Shown here one piece after another: positions 16,645 through 24,172 of a DNA stretch of 44,579 bases. Source of the stretch: Pseudolachnospira sp964507035 (GTDB taxonomy: Bacteria > Bacillota > Clostridia > Lachnospirales > Lachnospiraceae); contig CAZDOQ010000006.1 in assembly GCA_964507035.1 (NCBI GenBank), positions 1-44,579 of the forward strand. Direction: 5' to 3'. How positions within the stretch are numbered: position 1 is the first letter of the stretch; each line of letters opens with the position of its first letter. Below the pieces are notes generated by a model. The model had not been told where the DNA came from. It ran no database searches and worked only from the letters and a program-made list of their open reading frames with translations. Made by a program: the position numbers and the translations under genes.

Positions 16645-17241
16645 CTACATTTTTTCCAGAATCGTCTGGCTGTCTGTCACCGTACCAAAATGGGTCTCTA
16701 TATCCCACAGCGTAGATTCCTGTTCCCGGGGCCCCGTTGCCCGGACGCAGTCCCGGGGAACGATCACCTGATAGCCCCGGAAAAACGCGTCATGGCAGGT
16801 GGACCGGACGCAGATGTTGGTGACCACTCCGGTGACGATCACCGTTTTCACCTCCAGTTCCCGGAGAACCAGGTCCAGGTCCGTCTGGTAGAAACCGCTG
16901 AACCGCCGCTTGGGTATACAATAATCCTGGGGCTCCGGTTTCAGTTCCTCTATCACCTCTGCCCCCCAGGTGCCCTCAATGCAGTGGGGTTCCCGTTTGT
17001 CAAACTCCTTGTCGTACTTGCCCGCCCGGTGACAGTCGTTGATGTAGATCACCGGCGCCTGCAGCTTCCGGGCCTTGGCAATCAGGGCCTGAATCGGCTC
17101 CAACGTCTCCATGCCCTCTTTCAGGACCATACAGCCGCCCTCCTTACAGAAGTCGTTGAGCATATCCACAATCAAGAGAGCCGGTTTTTCCACAGAAAAA
17201 TCTTTTCCATCATCCACAAAGCATTCTGCAAAGCCTTTCAT
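16645..17241 (-). CDS. Isochorismatase-family cysteine hydrolase, nicotinamidase-like
   Basis: A 198-residue amide hydrolase. The catalytic triad is D26 (LLIVDMLNDF), K111 (IPKRRFSGF) and C144 (GVVTNICVRST), with the cis-peptide Val-Val-Thr before it. DCH at 69-71 and HCIEGTWGAE resemble the metal- and substrate-binding segments of nicotinamidases and ureidoacrylate hydrolases. It lies between an NCS1 permease gene and a MerR protein carrying a homologous domain, and beside a complete nicotinate fermentation operon, so nicotinamide to nicotinate plus ammonia is the favoured reaction by context. Sequence alone does not exclude another amide or ureido acid. Confidence 0.85.
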   Translation of the reverse strand: MKGFAECFVDDGKDFSVEKPALLIVDMLNDFCKEGGCMVLKEGMETLEPIQALIAKARKLQAPVIYINDCHRAGKYDKEFDKREPHCIEGTWGAEVIEELKPEPQDYCIPKRRFSGFYQTDLDLVLRELEVKTVIVTGVVTNICVRSTCHDAFFRGYQVIVPRDCVRATGPREQESTLWDIETHFGTVTDSQTILEKM

Positions 17242-17308
17242 GGGCTACCTCCTTTTCTGCCTGGGCCGGCACTTTTTCCATCCGCCGGGCCGCCGTTTTC
17301 CTTGCGTC

Positions 17309-18580
17309 TTATTTTTGTTCCGCCTTCCCCGGCAGCACCTTGCCCAGAACCGCTTTCACCAAAAAGGCGATCACCACCGCATTCACCACCGGAAGGCCAA
17401 TGGACACCCGGGAAACCAGGAAACCAATGATCCAAGCCACAAATCCGCCGATGTTCACAGCCGGAAGCACCGCCGTCTCCAGCTCTGGATACCCTTTCCG
17501 GTACAGGAACAGATAATCTGCCAAGAAGATGCCCGCCAGAGGCGGCACCATGGCCGCCAGGAAATCAATATAGGCTCCGAAATAGTTGTAAAAACCGATC
17601 AATGCGAAAATGATACCCACTACGCCAAAACCAATGACCAGATAGGAGCGCTTGATCTTTGTGACACTGCTCAAAGACATGGACCCGGAGTACACACAGC
17701 CCTGGGCGGTGGACCAGATATTTAACACCAGCACCAGGAAGGAAGGGGCCAACAGTCCCTGGGCCGCCAGCACGTAAGCGATATCCGGATTACCGGTGGC
17801 CACGGCGCCCACCGCGCCGAAGAGCACCACAAAGGAATTTCCCAGAACCAGCGTAACGACCATGACATAGATGGTGGTCTTCACGCTCTTGGCAAACCGC
17901 ATGATATCCGGGGTAAACATGACGGCGCCCACCGCGTAGGAGCCGACGCCCAGCGATACAGCGGTGGTAAAACTCATGGTGTCTTCCTGCACCAATGCCA
18001 TCATCCCGGCCATGCCGCCGCTGTCCCGCACCGCCAGCACCATGGAGATAATGCCGAAAACAACAATCAAAGGACAGGCTAGATTACTCAGATACGTCAT
18101 CCACTTCATGCCCCGCAGAGCCGTCAGCGTCATACCGATTCCTCCCAAAATGGCAACGGGGATAATGGGAACGCTGCTAAACAGCGCGTTGGTGGATTGA
18201 CCGATCAGATACGCGTCAATGGAAAACCAGCCGATGGTGGTGATAGCCACAATGGCCACCGGCACATAGGTGCCAGCCTGTCCGAAAGAATATTTGCTCA
18301 GGAGTCCCAGAGTCAAACCGCTCCGGCATCCAATGACTCCCATGATGCAAGCCAGAACCGCCAGAATCACACTGCTCAAGAGAATGGCCGTCACAGTCCT
18401 TCCAAAACTCATGGCCACGCCGATGGAACCTCCCACCTGCATGCTGGTCACCACAAACACATAACCCAAAGATACGGTCAGCAGGCTGATCCAACTCTTC
18501 CGTTCAGACAAGGGAACACGCTGATTACTGAACTCATCCTGATTGGATATACTTTCTGTATTTTTGTTCTTTTCGTCCAT
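17309..18580 (-). CDS. NCS1-family permease (CodB/cytosine-purine type)
   Basis: A 423-residue inner-membrane transporter with about twelve transmembrane segments. NCS1 features include the early SLGYVFVVTSMQVGGSIG and SKYSFGQAGTYVP segments and GWFSIDAYLIGQS. Characterised family members import cytosine, purines, allantoin, hydantoins or vitamin-type bases, usually with Na or H. The ATG at 18580 has AAGGAG 7 nt upstream; an open frame to 18640 is basic and unsupported. It heads the operon with two nicotinamidase-like proteins, suggesting uptake of nicotinamide or a related N-heterocycle (inference). A MerR-like promoter lies upstream. Confidence 0.88.
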   Translation of the reverse strand: MDEKNKNTESISNQDEFSNQRVPLSERKSWISLLTVSLGYVFVVTSMQVGGSIGVAMSFGRTVTAILLSSVILAVLACIMGVIGCRSGLTLGLLSKYSFGQAGTYVPVAIVAITTIGWFSIDAYLIGQSTNALFSSVPIIPVAILGGIGMTLTALRGMKWMTYLSNLACPLIVVFGIISMVLAVRDSGGMAGMMALVQEDTMSFTTAVSLGVGSYAVGAVMFTPDIMRFAKSVKTTIYVMVVTLVLGNSFVVLFGAVGAVATGNPDIAYVLAAQGLLAPSFLVLVLNIWSTAQGCVYSGSMSLSSVTKIKRSYLVIGFGVVGIIFALIGFYNYFGAYIDFLAAMVPPLAGIFLADYLFLYRKGYPELETAVLPAVNIGGFVAWIIGFLVSRVSIGLPVVNAVVIAFLVKAVLGKVLPGKAEQK

Positions 18581-18668
18581 GGGGTATCTCCTTTCCTTTC
18601 TCTCATTTCTTATTTTCTGCCGTTTCATTGCTGGTTCCATCGATTTCTGGCAAATCTTTTACAGCTTC

Positions 18669-18699
18669 ATCATAAACGATCCCCTAGAGGGAATGTCAA
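18669..18699 (-). promoter_or_regulatory. MerR-type promoter with 19-bp spacer for the permease operon
   Basis: On the minus strand, TTGACA (18699-18694) and TATGAT (18674-18669) are 19 bp apart, the over-long spacing typical of MerR-activated promoters. A 17-bp alternative would use TTTATG, a poorer -10. The start near 18662 gives a leader of about 80 nt. Confidence 0.65.
18679..18694. promoter_or_regulatory. Dyad operator inside the 19-bp spacer
   Basis: ATcCCCTagAGGGaAT (plus strand) is an interrupted palindrome with one mismatched pair, lying between -35 and -10. MerR-family dimers bind dyads in this location. The obvious candidate ligand is the MerR-hydrolase protein encoded in the same operon. 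Confidence 0.6.
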
Positions 18700-18840
18700 C
18701 TTTATTTTTGAATTTAATATCGTTCTTTTCTTTTTAAATTATATTTTTTATTTCTTTTCTCTTATTTTTTGTATTGTCGCCAAAATTGGCGCGTATTTTT
18801 ATTTTGTTTTTCTTTTTTATGATTTTTTATCACGAAGACA
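18700..18840. other. AT-rich intergenic spacer
   Basis: A strongly A+T-rich, pyrimidine-biased stretch between the terminator of the nicotinate operon and the permease promoter. I see no gene, tRNA or further structure in it beyond the flanking signals. Confidence 0.6.
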
Positions 18841-18888
18841 AAAAGGAGACCCTTCTTCAGCTTCCCGATCTGAAACAGGTCTCCTTTT
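18841..18888 (-). terminator. Terminator of the nicotinate operon
   Basis: On the minus strand, perfect 11-bp arms AAAAGGAGACC / GGTCTCCTTTT, with a second inner TTCAG/CTGAA stem, end in a T-rich run. It lies 17 nt beyond the HpcH/HpaI gene stop and separates the long operon from the permease operon. Confidence 0.88.
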
Positions 18889-18905
18889 GCGATCTTTGAA
18901 TGTTT

Positions 18906-19682
18906 TCACGTCAGAAACAGCGAATTTCCCTTCACCATCTCCAGGTCTGCCCGGTAGGTGGCCTGCATGGCCGTGATATCGGACCGCCAGGAGATCAGCC
19001 GGACCCCCTGTTCCAGCCCCCACTGCAGATCCCGGGAGCCAAAAAAGTGATGGCCGCAGATTTTGCCATGGCGTTTGGCCGTTTCCAGCACCTGCCCGAT
19101 CAGCTGCCGGAATAGCGGGTCGTTTACCTGCCCCGGTTTTCCGTAACTGACGGACAGGTCGTTTAATCCGAAAAACACCGCATCCACGCCGTCCACAGAC
19201 AGAATCTCCTCCCGGTTCTCCACACCGGCCCGGGACTCAATCTGGGCGATGATCAGAAACTCCTCGTTGACGGTCCGCAACAGGTCCCCCATGTCTGTGG
19301 CCGTCTTAAAATCCGTCACCGGTCCCTGAGCCACTCCCCGAACTCCCTCCGGGGCAAACCGGGCGTAGCGGACCACCTCCTCCAACATGGCGGCGGATTC
19401 CGCCATGGGAATGATCAGGCCGTCGATCCCCATATCCGCATAGACCTGCACATTCTGCCGGTCTGCCTGGGGTGGGCGCACCAGTACGCCCATCCCCAGG
19501 GCCCGGCACAGGGATGTCATGGCAGAGACCTCCTTGTTGGTAAAACCGCCGTGTTCACAGTCAATGAACAGAAAATCGAAACCCAAATTTTTCAGAATCC
19601 ACGCCAAATGGGGATTGCTGATCATGGTGATCTGGGTGCCGATCACCGACTTTCCGGCCAGTAGTTTGCGTTTTAATTCCAT
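18906..19682 (-). CDS. HpcH/HpaI-family pyruvate aldolase-like lyase
   Basis: A 258-residue class II (metal-dependent) aldolase. The family residues align well: FIDCEHGGF with catalytic H44, R69 in VRPPQAD, and metal ligands E149 (AQIESRAG) and D175 (GLNDLSVS). Such enzymes cleave or form 4-hydroxy-2-oxoacids or 2-hydroxyacids, generally releasing pyruvate or a related oxoacid. The ATG follows the hmd stop by one base (TAACATG), so it is the terminal gene of the nicotinate operon. Nicotinate fermentation already has a lyase (dml), so this second C-C lyase is unexplained; it may handle a side product or accept dimethylmalate. Confidence 0.87.
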   Translation of the reverse strand: MELKRKLLAGKSVIGTQITMISNPHLAWILKNLGFDFLFIDCEHGGFTNKEVSAMTSLCRALGMGVLVRPPQADRQNVQVYADMGIDGLIIPMAESAAMLEEVVRYARFAPEGVRGVAQGPVTDFKTATDMGDLLRTVNEEFLIIAQIESRAGVENREEILSVDGVDAVFFGLNDLSVSYGKPGQVNDPLFRQLIGQVLETAKRHGKICGHHFFGSRDLQWGLEQGVRLISWRSDITAMQATYRADLEMVKGNSLFLT

Positions 19683-19683
19683 G

Positions 19684-21093
19684 TTATGTCTCCACTACCA
19701 CAATGCCCAGGCGCTTAGCCGCTTCCCGGGCCTCCTCCAGAGAAGGAGAAGCATCCCGAAGCACTAGCCGTCCGCCGCCCCGGTTCAGGGTGTCCACCAT
19801 GCAGGTCATCTGGTCTGTCTCAATGGTAATCTTCTGGATGGCATGTTCAGTGCCTTCCTGGATATCCACCTCAATGCCGTCGTCCTTGACCATCTGTACC
19901 GACTTGTTATACATCTCATAGTCCGAGGTGGAAGCGCCGTAGACAGCTCCCATGAGCACCCCGGGGATGTTGATGGACCGGCGGGCAAACAGTTCCGGAT
20001 ACAGTTCCACCGTCACCTTGCGGATCTTGCCCTTGGCCAGTTCGTGGGCGATCCGGGCCGCGTTGGTGGGAGATCCCACCGCCTGGCTGCTGCCGCCCAC
20101 CACCGCGTCTCCCAGGGTGTGGAGAATGGAGGACGTTCCCTTGGCCATGTTCTTGGAGATCTCCTTGGCCTTGGCCAGGGTCTCCTGGATCTGCTTGGCC
20201 TCCGCATCCTTCACTTCTTGGCGCACCAGGGACTCCACCGCCGGTTTCCGCTTGAAGAAGGGCTCCATGTACTCCACCACGGTGGGAACAATGTGATGGC
20301 CAGACTCCACATGGACCAGGCTGGCCATGGCAAACATCACGTCAAAGGGCACGTTCACCGTCATATCCACCTTCATGCAAAGGCGGGCGGAGTACATGCC
20401 AATAAGAATGGCGCCGCCCACATGGGTGGTACAGAGGGCCGGCACCAGCACCCGGGGCGTACAGGGGACCCCAATGGTGGGGGAGAGAGCCAGCACCATA
20501 GCTTTCTCCATCTGCTCCGGCGTACCGTTCTCCATGGACACAGTGGCCGCCGCCACGCAGGCGGCTCCTGCCCCGTAGCCTTCCATATTGCAGCCGGTAG
20601 TCACCTTGCCCACCCGGAACAGGCTGCCGATCTTTAAGATCAGCGCTCCGGTCTCCGCAATGGTTTCCTCCGGCATATCCGCCTTTTTCATGGCCATCAA
20701 AAAGCCAGCGTAAGGACAGGAATCTCCGGTCCCTGCGCAGGGCCGCAGGCCAATGCAGTGGTTGCCCACCTGGGCGGCCAGGGTGTAGAGCAGCGCATTG
20801 TCCAAAAACGGATCGGCAAAACACTTGGGCCCCTCAATCTGGTTCAGTTGGGGGGCCACGGTGCCAAGCAAAATACTTTCCCCGTCTGTGAGGCCGATCT
20901 CCACGGCCCGGAAGTTGTGGGAATATTCCTGCATTACCTGATCCAAAATCTCTTTCCGTCCGAGGCCGGTCTGAATCTCCGCCTCCTCCAGCACCACGTC
21001 CACCACTCGGACTTGATATTCCCTGGCTAGACTAATGGTTTCCCCCACTGTCAAAGGCTGCATTTCCTGAATTTTTTCTCGCAAATCTGCCAT
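19684..21093 (-). CDS. hmd: 2-(Hydroxymethyl)glutarate dehydratase, [4Fe-4S] serine-dehydratase-like
   Basis: Predicted to remove water from (S)-2-(hydroxymethyl)glutarate, giving 2-methyleneglutarate. The 469-residue protein resembles the alpha domain of Fe-S L-serine dehydratases; candidate cluster cysteines C119 (RPCAGTGDSCPY), C168 (TTGCNMEGYGAG) and C211 (GVPCTPR) match the three-cysteine pattern. An N-terminal helical region precedes this, and about 200 extra C-terminal residues follow. In E. barkeri the corresponding gene is also serine-dehydratase-like and its role is predicted by pathway logic. The ATG at 21093 is preferred to an upstream frame because GGAGGGAG lies before it. It fills the only dehydratase step otherwise missing here. 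Confidence 0.82.
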   Translation of the reverse strand: MADLREKIQEMQPLTVGETISLAREYQVRVVDVVLEEAEIQTGLGRKEILDQVMQEYSHNFRAVEIGLTDGESILLGTVAPQLNQIEGPKCFADPFLDNALLYTLAAQVGNHCIGLRPCAGTGDSCPYAGFLMAMKKADMPEETIAETGALILKIGSLFRVGKVTTGCNMEGYGAGAACVAAATVSMENGTPEQMEKAMVLALSPTIGVPCTPRVLVPALCTTHVGGAILIGMYSARLCMKVDMTVNVPFDVMFAMASLVHVESGHHIVPTVVEYMEPFFKRKPAVESLVRQEVKDAEAKQIQETLAKAKEISKNMAKGTSSILHTLGDAVVGGSSQAVGSPTNAARIAHELAKGKIRKVTVELYPELFARRSINIPGVLMGAVYGASTSDYEMYNKSVQMVKDDGIEVDIQEGTEHAIQKITIETDQMTCMVDTLNRGGGRLVLRDASPSLEEAREAAKRLGIVVVET

Positions 21094-21139
21094 AGCAGTC
21101 TCCCTCCACAATCAGAGGCCTTCCCAGAAGTCCTCTCCC

Positions 21140-21847
21140 CTATTGTTTCTTTCCCATGATCACCAGCTGGGTGCAGCGCTTGATGCCGTTTTGGGCGTAA
21201 AGTTCCTGGATCTGAGCGGCCCGGCTTTTCAACTCCTCATACTGGGGCATCTCCCGGAACGCTTCCAGCTTTCCGGGCAGAGCCGCCACTTTTGCCGCCA
21301 GCTTCTGATCCCACACCGGGTCGGTCTCCCAGTCGTCAAAGGCTTTAACCTCTGCCAGTCCCAACTGCTGGACCTGACGGAGTACCTCCTCCCTGGTTCC
21401 GGTTTTGGTCTGGTATTCGCCCCGAAGCATGTCCATATCCGCCTCCAGGCCGTGGAGCAGCACATGGGTCGCCTGAGCCGGGGTTTGATGGTCTGAAAAC
21501 ATCTCGTTGACCACAAACCAGCCGCCGGTTTTCAACGCCCGGAGCATCTCCCGGAGCACCTGCTCCGGGTGCTCCAGATGGTGCAAAGAGTTGGAGATGC
21601 AAACCATGTCAAAACTCTCGTCCGCCGCGTCCAGATGCTCTCCGTCCATCTGTACAAAATGGATTCCCGCGTCCGGATATTTGGCTTTGGCGTCCTCCAC
21701 CGTCTTAGGATCTGAGTCCGCCGCCACAATCTCCTGGTAATCCAGCAGGCCGTCCCGCAGCTTAAAGGCAAACTCGCCGTGCCGGGTGGCCAAATCCAGG
21801 ACGCGTCCGCCATGGATACGCCCCAGTTCCTCCTTCAACTTTTTCAT
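21140..21847 (-). CDS. Class I SAM-dependent methyltransferase
   Basis: A 235-residue Rossmann-fold methyltransferase. Motif I is unusual (VLDLATRHGEFAFKL rather than the GxGxG form), motif II is IVAADSD, and FDMVCISNSLHHLEHPEQVLREMLRALKTGG is a clear Methyltransf_11 motif IV/V region. The ATG is 8 nt after the dml stop with GGGAGA upstream, and hmd follows after 46 nt, so it belongs to the nicotinate operon. No methylation step exists in the known pathway. A role in protein or cofactor modification, detoxification of an intermediate, or methylation of a pyridine compound is possible but unproven. Confidence 0.85.
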   Translation of the reverse strand: MKKLKEELGRIHGGRVLDLATRHGEFAFKLRDGLLDYQEIVAADSDPKTVEDAKAKYPDAGIHFVQMDGEHLDAADESFDMVCISNSLHHLEHPEQVLREMLRALKTGGWFVVNEMFSDHQTPAQATHVLLHGLEADMDMLRGEYQTKTGTREEVLRQVQQLGLAEVKAFDDWETDPVWDQKLAAKVAALPGKLEAFREMPQYEELKSRAAQIQELYAQNGIKRCTQLVIMGKKQ

Positions 21848-21855
21848 GGGATCTC

Positions 21856-22725
21856 TTATCTCCCTGTGGCGTAATTGTGCTCGATCTCCCGGATTTCACC
21901 CAGGCCGATGAGTTCGTTGAACTGGGCGAAGGGCAGCATCCGGTCCTTCATTCCGGCGGTGGTGCCGTCCTTCTTCAGGCCTTCCCACAGATCCACCATA
22001 GCCTTCGTGGTCACGTAGGTGGAAGCGGTGGGGTAAATCACCAGGTTGTATCCCAACTCCTCCAGGCGGCTGTTGGGAAGCAGCGGCGTCCGTCCGCCCT
22101 CCACCATGTTGGCCAGGGTCAGGCAGTCGATCCGGTCGTTGATAAACTGCATCTCCTCCTCCGTCTCCGGGGACTCCACAAAGACGATATCCGCGCCGGC
22201 CTCCTTAAAGGCCAGGCCTCTCTCAATGGCCGCCTCAATGCCCTGGGTGGTCCGGGCGTCGGTTCTGGCCATGATCATAAAGTCCGGATTCACCCGGGTG
22301 TCCACCGCCGCCTTGATCTTGCCGATCATCTCCTCCAAGGGAACAATCTGCCGTCCGGTCATGTGGCCGCACTTTTTGGGCAGCACCTGGTCCTCCAGCT
22401 GGATCACCGCCACGCCGGCTTTCTCATACTCCCGGACGGTGCGCATCACGTTCACCGCATTGCCGAAGCCGGTATCCGCGTCCGCAATCACCGGCACCCC
22501 GGCGGCCTCCACCAGGTTGGCGGCCCGCATGACCATCTCGCTCATGGTCATCAGACCCACATCCGGCTTGCCCAGATGGCTGGCAGACTGGCCGTAGCCG
22601 GTCATATACACCGCATCAAACCCCAGCTTGCCAATGATCTTGGCCGTCAGGGCATCGTGGGCCCCCGGCGCCACAATCATCTTCTTCTCTGCAAACAGTT
22701 CTCTGATTCTACTCGGTCCGTTCAT
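21856..22725 (-). CDS. dml: 2,3-Dimethylmalate lyase
   Basis: Splits (2R,3S)-2,3-dimethylmalate into pyruvate and propionate, the final step of nicotinate fermentation. The 289 residues match the isocitrate lyase/PEP mutase superfamily enzyme of E. barkeri. Mg ligands D82 and D84 are in IADADTGFG, the catalytic cysteine C119 is in PKKCGHMTG, and MARTDAR and FVESPE follow. Methylisocitrate lyase is the nearest alternative, but no prp genes are present and dmdAB lie in the same operon. The ATG at 22725, with GGGAG upstream and 17 nt after the reactivase stop, is preferred to a GTG at 22746. Confidence 0.92.
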   Translation of the reverse strand: MNGPSRIRELFAEKKMIVAPGAHDALTAKIIGKLGFDAVYMTGYGQSASHLGKPDVGLMTMSEMVMRAANLVEAAGVPVIADADTGFGNAVNVMRTVREYEKAGVAVIQLEDQVLPKKCGHMTGRQIVPLEEMIGKIKAAVDTRVNPDFMIMARTDARTTQGIEAAIERGLAFKEAGADIVFVESPETEEEMQFINDRIDCLTLANMVEGGRTPLLPNSRLEELGYNLVIYPTASTYVTTKAMVDLWEGLKKDGTTAGMKDRMLPFAQFNELIGLGEIREIEHNYATGR

Positions 22726-22742
22726 GATCTCTCTACTCCCTA

Positions 22743-24164
22743 TCACGCAAAATATTTTTTCATAAAGCTGAGCGCCGCGTCCGGATAGTGCTTTCCCAGA
22801 ACGCCCATGGCGTACAGCACATACTCCCGGTCCACCCAGATTTCTGGATCCCGCAAAGGCAGCAGCGAGATGCCGGGGTTCCGGAAGCAGACCTCCGCAA
22901 TGGCTTTCTGCTTTTCCGGCGGACTGTACACAAAAATCCCACCCACGCAGAGGACCCGCTCCACGGCCCGCAGGTCCCGGCCAATGGCCGTGCCTGCCAT
23001 AATGCCCATGACCGGATCCGACTCCTGGGCATAGGTGCCGGCATGGCGCCGCAACGCCACCTGAATGGCGCAGGCGGCCAGGGCCCGGTCCAGGCAGGCT
23101 TCCCGCTCGTCTGCCGGCACATGGTCCGGATGGGCCTCCAGTTTTTCCGTGTACTCTAACACTTCTTCCGGAGTCACCGGGAAGGGTGTGTCCATGGCCC
23201 GGATTACCGCCTTGGGGCCCACCGCCTCCGGAATACCGGTGGCGCTGACCCGCAGGCCCAGATTGCCTTCCACCGTCCGGTAGGAGAACTGCTTCTCATT
23301 GTTGACAATGAGGCCCCGCTCCTCCAGCTTCAGTTCCTCCAACTCCGGCAGCGCCGAATGGATATCCGTGGTGGCGCCGCCGATATCAATAAGAATCAGG
23401 CCGCCCAGCCCTTCCTGCTCATAGGTTCCCTTGGCCAACAACTCGCTGGCCAACAACACCGCCCCGGGGGTGGGCACCACGGTCTGATCCGCCAAGGTGG
23501 CCCGAAACTCCCGAAGCCCCTTGGCCTTGGTGATCTGGTTGATAAACTGTTCGTGAATGGCCTCCCGGGCCGGCTTCACGTTCAGCTCATGGATGGTGGG
23601 CATAATGTTGGGCACCCGCACATAGTCGATCCCCGCCGCCTTCAGTTTTGCCGCCGCATCCCGCTGGGCGTACTTGTTGCAGGCCAAAATCACCGTGGCC
23701 TTGCCGTGAACCTGGCAGATGATGTCCACATTTTCCGCCACGGAGATCTCGTCCCCGCTGTCGGTGCCGCCTGCCAGCAGAATGATATCCGGCCGGATCT
23801 CCTGCAGCACCTCCGCCCGGTAGGAAGGCGGCTCTTCCCAGGAGATCACCTCCATGACCCGGGCGCCGGCAGTCATGGCCACTTCCTTGGCCGCCTTGGC
23901 GGTAACCCGGGGCATATACCCCATGGCCACCATCCGCAGCCCTCCGGCGGCGCTGCAGGAACTGTACCGCTTGGCATCCGCCAAAATCTCCACGCCCTTG
24001 GACCGGATGGCTTCCTCCGCCCGGGAAGCCCCCTGCCGGACATCCTCCAGGGTGGTGGGGGACTGCCCCCGCCCCAGCAGAGTCAACTTCTCCCCCTCTA
24101 GCCGGAAGGCTGCGGACTTGGTATAGGTACTTCCCACGTCAAAGACGATCAAATTTGCCCCCAT
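22743..24164 (-). CDS. MutL/GlmL-type reactivase for B12-dependent mutase
   Basis: A 473-residue ASKHA-fold ATPase of the MutL family, which reactivates coenzyme-B12-dependent carbon-skeleton mutases by exchanging damaged cobalamin. The ATPase motifs are phosphate-1 at FDVGSTYTKSAAF (D9), LLAGGTDSGDEIS, and ILIDIGGATTDIHS. It lies 8 nt after mii and two genes after mgm, with no glutamate mutase genes (glmS/glmE) anywhere in the window, so its client is probably 2-methyleneglutarate mutase. A MutL-like ORF accompanies the mutase genes in related clusters. Function is inferred by family and position. Confidence 0.88.
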   Translation of the reverse strand: MGANLIVFDVGSTYTKSAAFRLEGEKLTLLGRGQSPTTLEDVRQGASRAEEAIRSKGVEILADAKRYSSCSAAGGLRMVAMGYMPRVTAKAAKEVAMTAGARVMEVISWEEPPSYRAEVLQEIRPDIILLAGGTDSGDEISVAENVDIICQVHGKATVILACNKYAQRDAAAKLKAAGIDYVRVPNIMPTIHELNVKPAREAIHEQFINQITKAKGLREFRATLADQTVVPTPGAVLLASELLAKGTYEQEGLGGLILIDIGGATTDIHSALPELEELKLEERGLIVNNEKQFSYRTVEGNLGLRVSATGIPEAVGPKAVIRAMDTPFPVTPEEVLEYTEKLEAHPDHVPADEREACLDRALAACAIQVALRRHAGTYAQESDPVMGIMAGTAIGRDLRAVERVLCVGGIFVYSPPEKQKAIAEVCFRNPGISLLPLRDPEIWVDREYVLYAMGVLGKHYPDAALSFMKKYFA

Positions 24165-24172
24165 AACCGCTC

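Noticed and set aside
14922..16715. Plus-strand open frame of 597 codons
   Set aside because: Antisense to the PPTase and MerR-hydrolase genes, with no start signal or family resemblance.
21856..22725. Methylisocitrate lyase (prpB)
   Set aside because: The superfamily fits, but no methylcitrate genes are present and dimethylmalate dehydratase genes are in the same operon.
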